From the NCBI GenBank assembly GCA_004335635.1, contig QAXH01004107.1, forward strand, positions 1,038 through 53,778: a stretch of 52,741 nt of DNA, read 5' to 3'. Shown piece by piece: positions 37,016 through 48,622 of this stretch. Below the pieces are notes generated by a model. That model was not told the origin of the DNA. It saw nothing but the letters and a program-made list of their open reading frames with translations, and searched no databases. This DNA comes from Chloromonas sp. AAM2 (Eukaryota > Chlorophyta > Chlorophyceae > Chlamydomonadales > Chlamydomonadaceae). Numbering within the stretch: the stretch's first letter is position 1; each line of letters starts with the position of its first letter. Made by a program: the position numbers and the translations under genes.

Positions 37016-40000
37016 TGCAGATGCATGTTCGCATGCTGGTCTAGTAACGACAAGTAATACTTGTCTTTGCATCATGGGAGCACCACTATGGCGTGCAGCA
37101 TGTCTTCAGCTGCAGCTGCATGTCCTGACACAGGTCTGCTTTGTAGAATGCTCGAGTCAAAATACATTGAGGGGAGGATGTGATGTATGCAGATTGTTGT
37201 ATCATTCAAGGCAAATGTACAAGCCATGTGTTGTTTTTGTTGTTTATATGGCCTTCAGTCCAGGGAGGACTGCTCAGCAGGAGCGAGGGAGGGAGGGAGG
37301 GAAAGCAAATAGAACAACTGTACAAGCCATTGTGTGTCATTGCGTGCTTTGGATCGGAAGGTGCAAACAGCAGTGGCACGATGTCCGTCTCAAGGCTTGC
37401 AAGTCAACGAAGTAGCTGTAGTGTTTTATCATTTAAGATTATCGTGCATTTCAGCATGAGAGTATTCCTGGCCAGTGCTTATATGCAGTTCGGCAGATGT
37501 CAAGCCATACGTGCCTTGCCTATTTCCATTTCCACTCATAGCCATTCCCCTTTCCATTCATAGCCATGCCAAACACGGACACCTGTTGTCAGAGCAATAA
37601 TAAAAAAAAGTTTGCCAGTTCTGGGACAATTCCTGTCAGGTATCCAGTTCCACTCTGCGTGCTTTGAAGTGGTACACTGTCAGTGGTGTTCTACCACGGT
37701 ATGGAATGTGTGATGCTGGTGGACGGTACAGCGCCACTTCCGGGCCATACAACATCATGCCATTGCCATATGCGACGTGATCCCGAACCACATGCGAGAT
37801 GTTCACACGCCAGATGCGCAACACACGAGTTTGCTCAAGAGAGTGAAGCAGCTGGAACACTTGGTGGATTGGTGGATGAATTCCCAAAACTGTCCCAGAA
37901 CTGGCAAACTTCATATTTTTTCTGACTCGGCCGTTGGTTACACTAAAGTTGTGCTTGCATTTTGCTGCTATTGCCTGTGTGCGATTCACAGTGGTTGCTG
38001 TTGAGCCCAGCTTTAGGTCTGCAGTGACAATTATTACCGGCGATGTGTACGCATTTGTACTGGTGCGAAAGTAATGTTGCTTCACCTGGCAGCACAGTGG
38101 GCTCGACGTTATTGTTGTGGTTCAAACAGAAAGCTATACATTAATTTTGTGTACTGCTGGCTCGAATGGTTGCATTCCTTGTTTGCAGGGGGCAGCAATG
38201 AGGCAGATGTAGATCAGATCAGCAGATGTCGATGCAGAACATACAGGCCGTGCAGCGTTTCATGCCGCCTGTGGAAGCATGCACTCCCAGGACGTGCAGA
38301 TCAGGCGGTAGCAGCAGCAGCTGCTGCTCATGGCCAGCGCCCTTCGTCGAGCTAAACTATTGTGGGTGCAGCATTGTCTGCATCGTACCCACCTGGTGAG
38401 GTAGCAACCACAACAATGTGCGCGATGTCTGCATACTGAGCATGCAGTCTGAGATCACGAGCTACGACTTGAGTAGGTATTGTAGGTATTGTAAGTATCA
38501 AGGACGGCGGCATACCTTGAAGGTGGCAGACAATGCACAAATGCTCAAGCGATGCACTGCTGGCACTGTAGCGGCCTCCATAGCTGCGATGTCAGCGAGA
38601 AAAGGAAGACGGCACGTCTGAAAAGAATTTGCCTCCGTCGTGCGCTCCGCCGTCTGGAGTCAGCAGTGTGTGACACAAGCGTGCCTGCGAGCCTGGACAA
38701 TGGCTTTCGGACATTAATTTAAGCCTGGCGGGCACGGCTCTCGGGCATTAGACCGACAGCAGAGCACGCACAGCACGGTCCACAGATCTGGTAGACTGCA
38801 ATGAGCCTGCCTGCGTGTGCGCCAGTTGCGAGCAGCGTTGCGAGATGGCATTACTATAGCAAGGATGAGGCCTCACCTCCTTCGCCTGTGCCCTGGACTG
38901 GGCCTGAAGACCGCAGCAGTCAGCGGACGTGAGCTCACTTGGCACTGCCACGAACATCCCAGCTGCCTGCCATGAATTGTGGATCAGGTGGATGAACAGG
39001 TTGAATGGGGAGTCTCTGCATCTGTGCGGCCAGAGATGTCATTAGAAGCGACGAATGTAGGCCATGTCTGAACGCGCGCGTGCTTGTGGCTCCGTGCGCA
39101 GGCTGGTATGCTGTCGGGGCTGTTGATTCAAATCCGTTGCAGTTACTGTGACGAAGTCACACAGTTTACATATACCTTCCTGCTAGCTGCCAAACAGGGG
39201 TGCGTCATCTGCCTTACACAAGCGCAGGGTGACAGGTGCCTCTGCCTCAAGACTGGTGGCGGAGGCGTTGCCCACCTGAGTCGTAAGTCAGTGGCGTCTG
39301 ACGTCAGGCTGTGGTTCGCATGGCAGGGATTTACCTTGTCACGTAGCATAGGAGTTGACCGGACCTGCTGTCAGATGTGCCTCGCCTGACTTGTGAAGAA
39401 GGCGTAATGGCGGGTGCCATGGAGTGTTTGCACGCGCATGACAAGGAACACAAGGCAGGCTCAACTGTGTGCTACTCTTGTGCGAGCACTAGTATGCGTC
39501 TTCAAGTATGACGTCACTGAGCTTCAAATCGAAAGACCGCGCAAGCGGGTTATCCAACTCCACTGTGAAGTGCAAGTCAACACCACTGGACTCCCCAAAC
39601 ACCACTCTACACTGCAGCCTTACTATCACATCATCAGACAGGCATCTTGAACAAAGGTCGCAGAGTTACCGAGGGAGAAGCGTGTTGGCAGGTTCAGGAG
39701 AATGGCCTCAACATGCGTGCTGGTGCAAGAGTAGGGTGTCGCTTCCACTGCTGCCGCTTGTGGCCTGTAGTGCCTGACACTGGACACGCCAGTTAAGAAA
39801 AGAGGTGCAGCATGGGCACAGGAGGGCAAGATGAAGCCTGGAGCACTGCGCGACTCGAGGAGCTGCGCTCAGAGAAGCAAAAAGAATGTTACTTAACCAC
39901 CAATTATTGATCACCACATAAGTGCCCCCAGCGAGAAGGCGAACCAGCGACCAGCGGAAAGATCTTGTGTTGGGGGATGCAACGAAAGCCAAACATCATT

Positions 40001-41503
40001 GTACAAAAGGGGGCCAGCGAGAAGCGACATGCACTTGGGGCGATTGCTCCCGCTCTATTTCATACTCAAATTCTTGAATTCACAACCCCAGCAATTAAGT
40101 CACAAGCACTGGATCTGCTGTGCATCCAAGCAGAGCACATACATGGGCATGCAAGAGTTTGCCCTCCAATTTATTGTACGATTTATGGAGGCATGGTGTC
40201 ATCCACTAGCAATGTACAGTTCCAAAAGGAACAAGTGTGATACACCGACATGCAAACCAGAAAGCACACGATTGACAGAGATGTGACCACTGCGTATCAG
40301 CCAGTGTCAGCTATCCCAGATGCCGGCAGAGCACTGCGACACCTGTCGCAAGCAACGTATCCAATCCCTGTCACAGGACAGATGACTTCGCACAAACGAG
40401 AAAATTATTGGTCACAATGCTCAAGACTTGGGCCACCAGCATACATCACACTCTGCATGGGTCCCAGCAATGAAATACCATGGGTCACATGTCATTGAAA
40501 CGGTAAACAGATCGCATGGTGTAAAACTTGAACCATCACGAGTGTGTACAGGCAGAATTTTGGCCAGGTGGGCCGTCCAGCCCACTGTGGCAATGCCCTT
40601 ATTGTTTTGTTCATGATCAACACCAAGGCACCGTTTCCATTGACTCATGTAAAAGAGCACATGCCAAGGCCTACCATGAAGCAAGGGTATGCAACTCTCT
40701 GCTGTTCAACAAACAGGACCTTAATATCACGCATGGAGGCAGTGCTGAGCTTAATTGCTTTGGCGTATCTAAAATCTGGAGTACATAACCACAGATTTAC
40801 GATTTAACCAACCGCCTCGAGCGTTTGGACATCAGGCCTGTATTAGGTTTCAACCCTATAGTCCAGCCTGCTGCCGCCACCCTGCTCCTTTTCTCCTCCG
40901 GGTCTTGAACCAACCCGGCATGCAAACTGCTTATTGAGTACAGGGAACCCTGGCCAGGTTGAGCTGCTCCACAAGGTCACACACAGTCAGTGGCCAGGAC
41001 AACGGAATACCCTGTTGTCGTCCCACGCGTTGCATCAACGTACTGTCACCACAGCCGTTGACATGTTGATGAAGTCGGCGACCACGACAGTACCCTACTC
41101 ATCCATTCTTCAGCCATGGAGGCCACGTTGCGGGTTGATGTGACCACACGAGCCATGCTGGAACGCCCTGCTGTGATGACACGAGGCACTGTGACCCAGC
41201 TAGACGTCCAACCTAGATTAAGCGCTTGAAGAGTCCTTGCAGACAGTATTTCACCAAGCGTAAGGCAGTGTACGCTGGGAATCGCCACTGCTGTGCACAT
41301 CCAAAGTCAACCCGACAGTCAACCAAGTGTCGGAAGCTTGCCGTTGCTCGTGCCATAGCTGTTGGCCTTGCCATAGTTGTTGCCCTTGCCATGGCTGTCG
41401 ACCATGGAAGTACCCTCGACCTACATCCACCTTGCCAGCATATCTAGAGGCCATAACCAAAGCGCTTTGGCAGTTGATATCGCTGGCAGACGCTTCGATG
41501 GCC
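37016..41503. other. Intergenic between the tail-to-tail paralogs
   Basis: The two bZIP-like genes converge on these 4.5 kb. I find a fold-back element at 37602-37921 and a GGGA-rich run near 37285-37303, but no gene. Short open frames have no motif and no splice-joined partners. Confidence 0.5.
37602..37921. mobile_element. Fold-back (MITE-like) element, about 320 bp
   Basis: Left end AAAAAAAAGTTTGCCAG with TTCTGGGACA (to 37628) and right end TGTCCCAGAACTGGCAAAC (37891-37909) followed by a T-rich tail are inverted copies. The left interior, TCAGGTATCCAG, resembles TCAGTATCCAG in the 22152 element, supporting one family. No protein is encoded. Confidence 0.8.
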
Positions 41504-44500
41504 TCACCAGATGACTGCTGGCTTGGCAGTGTTGCTAACGGTTGAAGGTATGGAGTGCATGCTGAGGTGGCTCATGACCCCTGGACGGGCCGGCACCAGG
41601 CCCTGCGCTATCGCCCGCTGCTGCACCACCGCCAAGATCATGTGAATGGAAGGGAAAGTGGGAGAGCTGCAACCATATGGGCCAAGGAAGCAAGAGCTGT
41701 GAGAATGCATACAAGAGGCAAGAGGTGCCTTGTGTTCATCAAGTGGCTGTTTAACACAACAAGCCTGAAGGCTGTCAAGGCACGCACGCATGTACTGCCC
41801 TAGGCTGCTCACTCACGAGTGCATGCCCAGCTGTGCCATCTGCCTAGGGTTTATGATGCGCAGCGCTAGGAAGCTGACGAGCGTGTGAATCGTATCGCAG
41901 CGCAGTAGATTGGCATTCAGGCGGTCCGCTGCCTGCATGTCAGTAAGATAGGCAGGATGACGTTAGAAGCAGGAAGCGCTTCGTGTGGATTGAAGGAGAG
42001 AGAGGAGAGTATGCGACAGCAGGCAAAACGATAACTGATGCCAAACGCCTGACAGTCGGGCAACTGTTCGAAGTGAACACATCTGTTTATTGAGTGGTTG
42101 TGTGTTTGTGTGCACTGGGCCAAAGCCGCTGCAGTTGCCCACCTGCTGCACCGCTGACCCCGCTTCGACCAGGCAGATCTTATTGTGGGTGATGTCCTTT
42201 GTGAACAGCCGGTCGTGCCTGCAAGCATCAAGGTGATCATAAGCCCACAGGAGGGTCCAGCCTGATACCATACGTCCTTTTTATATCGACCCGAGCTAAT
42301 TTATTCACCTCAGGGCCCTCTTCTTTGAATTCTTTGAATTCGTATTTGAGAAATACATGCTTGCTGGCATCATGGTGTTGGATTTCGTGTTGGACGTTGA
42401 AGTGCCGGCCGGCCTCGTGTTAGGTATTGTGTTCCAAATTCAATTGCAGGCCCACGCGACCCTTGTCTTTTCAGCCCTACAAACCAATCCAGCGACTGTG
42501 TGCTGGTATTGAGCGCCACCATGGCTGTTCTACCGCCACTGCCACAGTCGAAAAGGCTCCGACACCTGTCGGCAGGTCCAAGAAACCGGTTGGCAGGCCC
42601 AAGAAACTAGCCTAGAGGCCACATGCTCGGTCTCGTGTTGGAAATTAATAGAAAAAATGCCTCGTGTTAGTTGTCGTGTTGAAAATAAATTGAAAATGGT
42701 CTCGTGTTCCCTCGTTTTCAAAAGAATGACCCATCCTCGTGTTCATGAAAAGGGCGTACGGTAAGCTCACAGGAGAGTTCAGCCTGATAAGCCCACATCA
42801 GGGTCCAACCAGCCATACATGGCCTTGAGAAGCACGGAATAAGACTTCATCACACCGGAATACAATAGGCCCACAGTAGGCCCATCGGTCAGTCTAGCCA
42901 GAGACAGAGGTGGATAATGCAGAAAAGGCAGGTAGGGAGTGGCAAGGTGTGCTCATGTGCGTGCTGTACGTAGACAGTAAGGTTGGACGTTAAGAAGAGA
43001 TTCCCAAGCATAACACAGGTGCACATGCAGCGGTAGGCTTGCCCGATGCTCCTGCCTACCCACCTACAGTGTGGCTGCTACATGTGATCATCAACATACT
43101 GTTAGTTTTGGTATGTTCAGACGCCCACCACCTGCCATCCACACCCCGTCCTGAGTCAACTGCGTCCCTGTGCACTCACTCGGCCACCGCCTTTGCCAAT
43201 TCCTCCTTGATAGCCTGTCGTTCCTTAAGGTTCCGCTCATGACAGCGCACAAACATGTCGTACGCACCCACCTGCAATTGCACAGTGAAATGACGCGTCA
43301 GCACTGCCTTCATTACCTTCTGCCTGGGACACCTAACTCTAAGCGAATGAACATGGTCAATGAAGTACCGATCAAACCGGCAAAGAGAGCAAACCCTAAG
43401 TACAGTAGAGTAAAGCCTTGTCACAACTTGCAGGCCCTGAAGCACGAGCAGGGCAACACGATTGTGCACCAGGCAACCTCCATATTGATGTCACTGCTCT
43501 TTGCATCGCCATTCACGACCTGCTTACCGAATGCACAACGTCAACTCATATGATTCGACCTCAATCATCCAAAAGTTGAAGCTGGTTTCTGAGCCCAGAA
43601 GAACTAGTTGATCTTGGTTTGTGAGCCCCTGTATCAGTCACTCTCTTCAAGTTTCAATCAATCTCTCTACCCACCAAATCCTTCATCTGTTCATCTGACA
43701 GATTCATCTTGTCCACCACACCACTCCAGAAGTTGATGTCCAAGCTCTCCAAGATTTCACCTGCAAACCAAAGAACGATGTATTGCAACAGAAGAGGCCC
43801 GCTTCAGACCAATGAGCACCATAAGATACGGCTTGTCACATGACTTGACAGCAGTTGCTGCCTGTTTCTGGCATCTCCCGCCTCCCATTAACTGGCAGTA
43901 TCATCAGGTAGCAATGTCAAGATGGTGTTGGGCTTGCATGGTGTAAAACATGCTCATGTGGTCCTGTTGCCACATCACCATCAGTCTTACCCGGCTGCCA
44001 GCCCTGCTCTTTGTCCTATCCCTTTCAAACCTTTTGAATCTGGTATCTGAGACCTTTGCTCACCGGTCACTAGATTCCTGTTTTGTGCGTTCATTAGCAG
44101 GTGGCAATCATGCACACACAAGGCCATCACGAAGTCGACGATCCTGCCGTACATCTGCACGACAGGGTCACGTGCATGCATGACATTCAGCACAAACAAC
44201 AACCACTTGCCAGCTGCTAGGTACGGACAACCAACTCGGCCACATCCCACACCAGTAACGACTTGAATGGTGTACTGTTCTGCAATCGTGCTTACTAATC
44301 ATGCTTACTAAGCTGCACAGGAACAGGTATTCAATTTGTGATGTCATGGTGCTCTGCCCGTCTGCTGTTTAGCATTGCTGCCGCTGCTTACCCTGGGCTG
44401 GACGTAACGGCCTACCCTTGGTTGCCTTCCCGCTGTTGGCTTTTCAAGGAGCTAACTGGGCCATCTTGGAGCCTTCTTTCTCTCGTGCCTCACCAGCTCG

Positions 44501-47500
44501 AGGTGCCTTTCCGCCTCCTGCTTTGCCTCTACTGTGGTGGCGGTGGATTCAGACATGAGGCTGTCGCACATCTCCATCACAAGCGCATTCCAACAGCTGC
44601 AGAACACCTCAAAGGTCAGGTCCCTGCACGTAGGCAGAAACAATGTTGTCAAACCCACGTTGGCCCAGGTTCGTCACGTTCAGCATGTGGGTGTGCCCCC
44701 CTGCACGTGCAATGCGTTCTTGGCATGTTAAACACGCTGAACACAACGCCAACAATCCCGGTTTTGTCTTTGGTCCCGGTCTGTTCTGCCACCCATCCAG
44801 TGGTGTGTCTGCCCGATCAAATGCTCGATGATGAACAGTCAGTTGGTGCTCTTGTGACCGCTGCCCACCATTCACATGGTTCAAAACACACCCTTACTGC
44901 ATTCATACCCCGCTCACATTGTTGCCCCGCAGCACTCACTTAGGGTCCTTGATGTCTGCCACCTTCTGCAGCACCCTCTCAGCTGTGGTTTTGTTGTACG
45001 ACCCACGGAACGACTGCGGCAAGGAACCAGGAGGAAAGGCAGACAGTGATTGTCCCCTAGGGCTGCATTCCTGAAACAATTGTCCAGCGTGCATGTTTGT
45101 GGCCGTCAAAGGCTGGGAACGACCCCTGAAATTGAGGCACATCTAAAACGATTGAGTGTGATCGTTTGTTGAGGCTACTGAGGGCTACTAGCATCATACA
45201 AGCGTACCAGACAACCCCGCACAATTCTCTTGCACTCACTGATGTTTGCTGCATAACACCCGTAGCCGAACCTTTATCCGCCCCTCCCTACCTGCAGCAT
45301 TTCCTTTAGGTTGGTGTCCAGCTGTGGGTCTGCCAGGCGTGTCATGTTGTGCTCACTGGTGTCGACGGACAGCTGCATGCACAATGATGTGTACGTGGCA
45401 CTCTGAGATCAACCTCGGCACACTGAGCCATGCAAAGGACGCTAGCGCCAACCGCGTCTGCTCCGGCACTTCCTACACAGCCTTTTATGATCACCCTACA
45501 ACGTCATGTCGCACTTGCAGAAGCAGATGACTACCTGCGCCCACAATTTTTCACAGCTGAATGCGGTTTGCTCGCAGGCTGCTCAGCAATGGACAGCACA
45601 CACCCTGCACTGCACCATGGGTTCAGATTGGACGCCCACATGCGCCATCATGCAGACTCTGATGGCGGCATGAATGTGGTATTCCAACCATGTTCTCACC
45701 TGAAGCAGCCTTTCCTTGCGCTTGAGCTCGCAGTTGTTTCCCTCAAGTTGCTTCACCTGAGCCAAGGACATGCACCCGTACGGGCAATCAGCAGATGGCA
45801 GCAGATGCACCCGTCTCTGACAATCGCATAACGGCTCCAGGTGGCAAGACAAGCGATGCAACAAGAACAGCACAGGGCTAAACATTCCCCAAACTTCAAC
45901 AATGCGGGGGCAAAGATGCAAAACAGGATAAGCATATCACTGCAGAAGGTTTGCACATGCCACGCAAGCCAGAGTGAAACCTGCATTGTCGCACGCAGAT
46001 TGTGCAACCTCATACCTGTAGACAATATGAATTGCCTGTAAATTACGAGTAATTCAGGGTAAATGTAAACTCACAACAGGGTCAACCACCTCCCCACTCA
46101 CTAGGTTGAGTTTGTTTGCCAAGTCCTGCTCCAACTGCCTGATCAGAATGGTGTTCTCACGCTTCTTGTCCCTGACAGGCCTGCGGGATACCAAGGAAAG
46201 ATACAGAGCGTGCACGTACAGTCAATTGCCCATGGGCGAATTTCAGGGCCCTGCGTGCCAGCTGTGGTAATATGTCTGGGCTCAGAGAATTGGCCTGTTG
46301 TGGTTGATGGTTTGACCTGTGCCGTTCCACCACATGCCACCCACTTTGTGGCTCCCCCTGGCGTCGGTTTCCTGCCCCTCTTGCTGGCGGGCACCACTGC
46401 CAGTGCAGCAGGCGGGGGGTCGTCTAGCACCTGGCTCAACAGACCCTGCCAGCCACCGTCTGGTACTGTTTGGGGTAAAGTGGCTGAGGTGCTGCGTGCC
46501 GTCAGGGAGGGACCGCTGCTTGAGCGGGACGGCAGGCTGAAGGAAGATAGGCTGCTGGCAAAGCTATTCGCGTTTGAGGGCTGCATGCAGTGCATGAGAC
46601 GCACACAGTGATGGGGATCGCCTGGCAGAGAGTTGAAGCATGTGTATGAATACGTATGTCTCTCTCCGTTCGCTGTTTGACATGTGCACGTCGGTGACCG
46701 CCAAAAAGATACCCAGTGTCATCTGTGCACTGAGCGGGGGTGTTACAGCAGTGGAGACTGCAAATACTAAGACATCACGACTGGGACTATGTTGTGTTTG
46801 TGTGTGGCATAGCCGAGATCCAAGGCACACAATGGTTTGACACTGACAGTGTCGACCTGTTTATTAGTATCTCGTGTTCCTTCTCCTGTCTGCCGTCAGT
46901 TTCTCTGTGCTGATTATCAGTCATAATCAGTCAAATATTGCTGATTATCAGTTGGCTGGTGCTGGTTCACGTCTCGTATGTCAACAGGTCATGATGATGT
47001 GTGTGCCAGAAGTCGCACTACGCACACCAGACAATCCACACCGTGTTAAAACACTACACTGACACGGACACAGACACACAGACACTGCCATTTCCCACAC
47101 CGTGGCCATGCCTGACAGCGTGACATGCCCGACTTTAGCACACCTGCATTGCCGAACCACAGCCACTGGTTAATTCCGTGCTGCTGCGCTGCAGGAATGG
47201 GGCATCGGTGGTGACCAAGCGACGTTTTGGTGGTTTCGTGGTAGGGCCATCTGAAGGCCAGTCTGATTGCCATGTAAGCCACAAGGACTCCAAACCCTCC
47301 GTCTGACCTGCACGTCAGTGTTAGAGCAGGGCATAGCCGGCATGCTAACCGAGAACAATCAGGACCAGGTGCAACGGTTGCAACAAGGGTCCCAAATAAA
47401 TGTTTCAGTCGTCAAAAAGGCCATAGTGACTTACTGTCTCAGCCGAACGTGCATGCAATCGCCAACCAAAGCAACGCGACACATTTCCCTCACCAAGGTC

Positions 47501-47563
47501 CATGGCAGAACTGTCAAAGAGCGAACCCAACACCTCGTCCGCGCTTTGTTGCCATGCATCCAT
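41504..47563 (-). CDS. bZIP-like coiled-coil protein, copy 2
   Basis: Exons in transcript order: 47563-47494, 47307-47144, 46580-46345, 46180-46102, 45756-45700, 45372-45292, 45013-44940, 44623-44494, 44154-44064, 43760-43675, 43271-43180, 42218-42143, 41932-41817, 41666-41504; in phase, 504 residues. Start MDAWQQSADEVLGSLF. Same order of parts as copy 1: SKRGRKPTPGGATK basic block, RDKKRENTILIRQLEQDL zipper with VKQLEGNNCELKRKERLLQ, EVFCSCWNALVMEMC, LSDEQMKDL, NLKERQAIKEEL, ALRIINPRQMAQL, ending AQGLVPARPG plus about 25 extra residues. Eleven of the fourteen exons have exactly the same length as in copy 1. The exceptions are exon 2, exon 12 (here HDRLFTKDITHNK, no similarity to copy 1) and the terminal exon. 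As in copy 1, DNA binding is likely but not proven because the conserved basic-region Asn is absent. Confidence 0.85.
42413..42743. repeat. Interspersed CTCGTGTT motif cluster in intron
   Basis: TCGTGTT, mostly as CTCGTGTT, recurs at 42413, 42632, 42661, 42674, 42701 and 42735, with AT-rich spacers such as GAAAATAAATTGAAAATGG. The block lies in the copy-2 intron 42219-43179, which is longer than most introns here. Confidence 0.65.
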
Positions 47564-48084
47564 TGTGATGAGATCGATGGCAAAGGCCATGTCCGAGGTG
47601 ACGGTCAAGGAGATATGAGCGGCGACGCCGTTAACATCGTTAATATCGTTTCTCCTCTGCACACGTAATCGTTTCCATTCGGGTTCAAATTAGGGTTAAC
47701 AACACGGCACATCACGGGCTGAAGAAGTTGTAACCATGGCCCAGATCACAATGCAAATGGGTTTCACGATACCACCACTAATGAAAGAGCTCTGGGAGCT
47801 GTTTGGGGTCAGTTTGAGGTTACGCCTCATACAACATTGGAATGGACTCATAGAGCGCTATCGGTCGCGTAGCGCTGTTGCTCTGTTCTGCCTGGATCGC
47901 TTTGACAGAGATTTGGACAAAGGCTTAGGGAACGTGGATATGCTTGGGCGTGCATGCTGGTCCTCCAAAACCAAGCTGCACAATGCCACGCCCTTGGCCT
48001 GCCTATGCCGATGATGCGTTCTTGTCATGTGTGAAAGAAACGGGTACTTGAAGTGCGCTTTGTGTTGCTTTGTAAGAGAACGCA

Positions 48085-48140
48085 GAAGAGTGGTAGGCCT
48101 TCTATCGCTGTCGAAGAGTGGTAGGCCTTATATCGTTGCC
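48085..48140. repeat. 28-bp direct duplication
   Basis: GAAGAGTGGTAGGCCTT recurs exactly 28 bases apart, followed by CTATCGCTGTC in one copy and ATATCGTTGCC in the other. Confidence 0.8.
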
Positions 48141-48161
48141 AATTTCTAGCTTCAGATAAAT

Positions 48162-48622
48162 CCCGCAGGGATGAGAGGCAGACATACCACTCACCAGATC
48201 ACATTCGTCATCTGAACTTAGGACAATGACTTCTGGTGGCTCCCAATGCCTGGCAGGTTGCACCTGACTCAGCCTGCCCGTGATGGTGCTGGCAGAAGCA
48301 CATGATGTCATGCCACGTGTCGAGGTGCGTGCCTGCGCACCCATGACAGTCACAAACTGACCTAACGTTCTTTGTACCGACTTGGTACTAAGAAAGTTTG
48401 GTCAGTTTGCTGTCACGACGTGCTATGGCATATTATTGTGATTGTCATGGGTGCGCAGGCACACGCCCCCACACGTGACATGACATCATGTGCTTCAGCC
48501 AGCAGCATCATGGTCAGGCTGAGTCAGGTGCAACCTGCCAGGCAACGTAAGCCATCAGAAGTCACTGTCCTAGGTTCAGTGATCTGGTGAGTGGCATGTT
48601 TGCCTCTGATCCCAGCGGGATG
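48162..48622. repeat. Long imperfect hairpin built from an exon-like segment
   Basis: Left arm 48162-48353 and right arm 48438-48622 are inverted copies of the same sequence with scattered mismatches and small gaps. The loop itself pairs (AAACTGACC at 48354 with GGTCAGTTT near 48410; TTCTTTGTACC with GGTACTAAGAA). The minus-strand arm encodes RLSQVQPARHWEPPEVIVL then SSDDECDL followed by GTGAGT, which looks like an exon end and splice donor. The plus-strand arm encodes the diverged RLSQVQPARQRKPSEVTVLG. Transcription through it would give a hairpin RNA of about 460 nt. Confidence 0.78.

Noticed and set aside
40850..40930. Possible tRNA-like T-arm (GGTTCAAGACCC on the minus strand)
   Set aside because: No matching acceptor stem, D-arm or anticodon arm could be placed around it.
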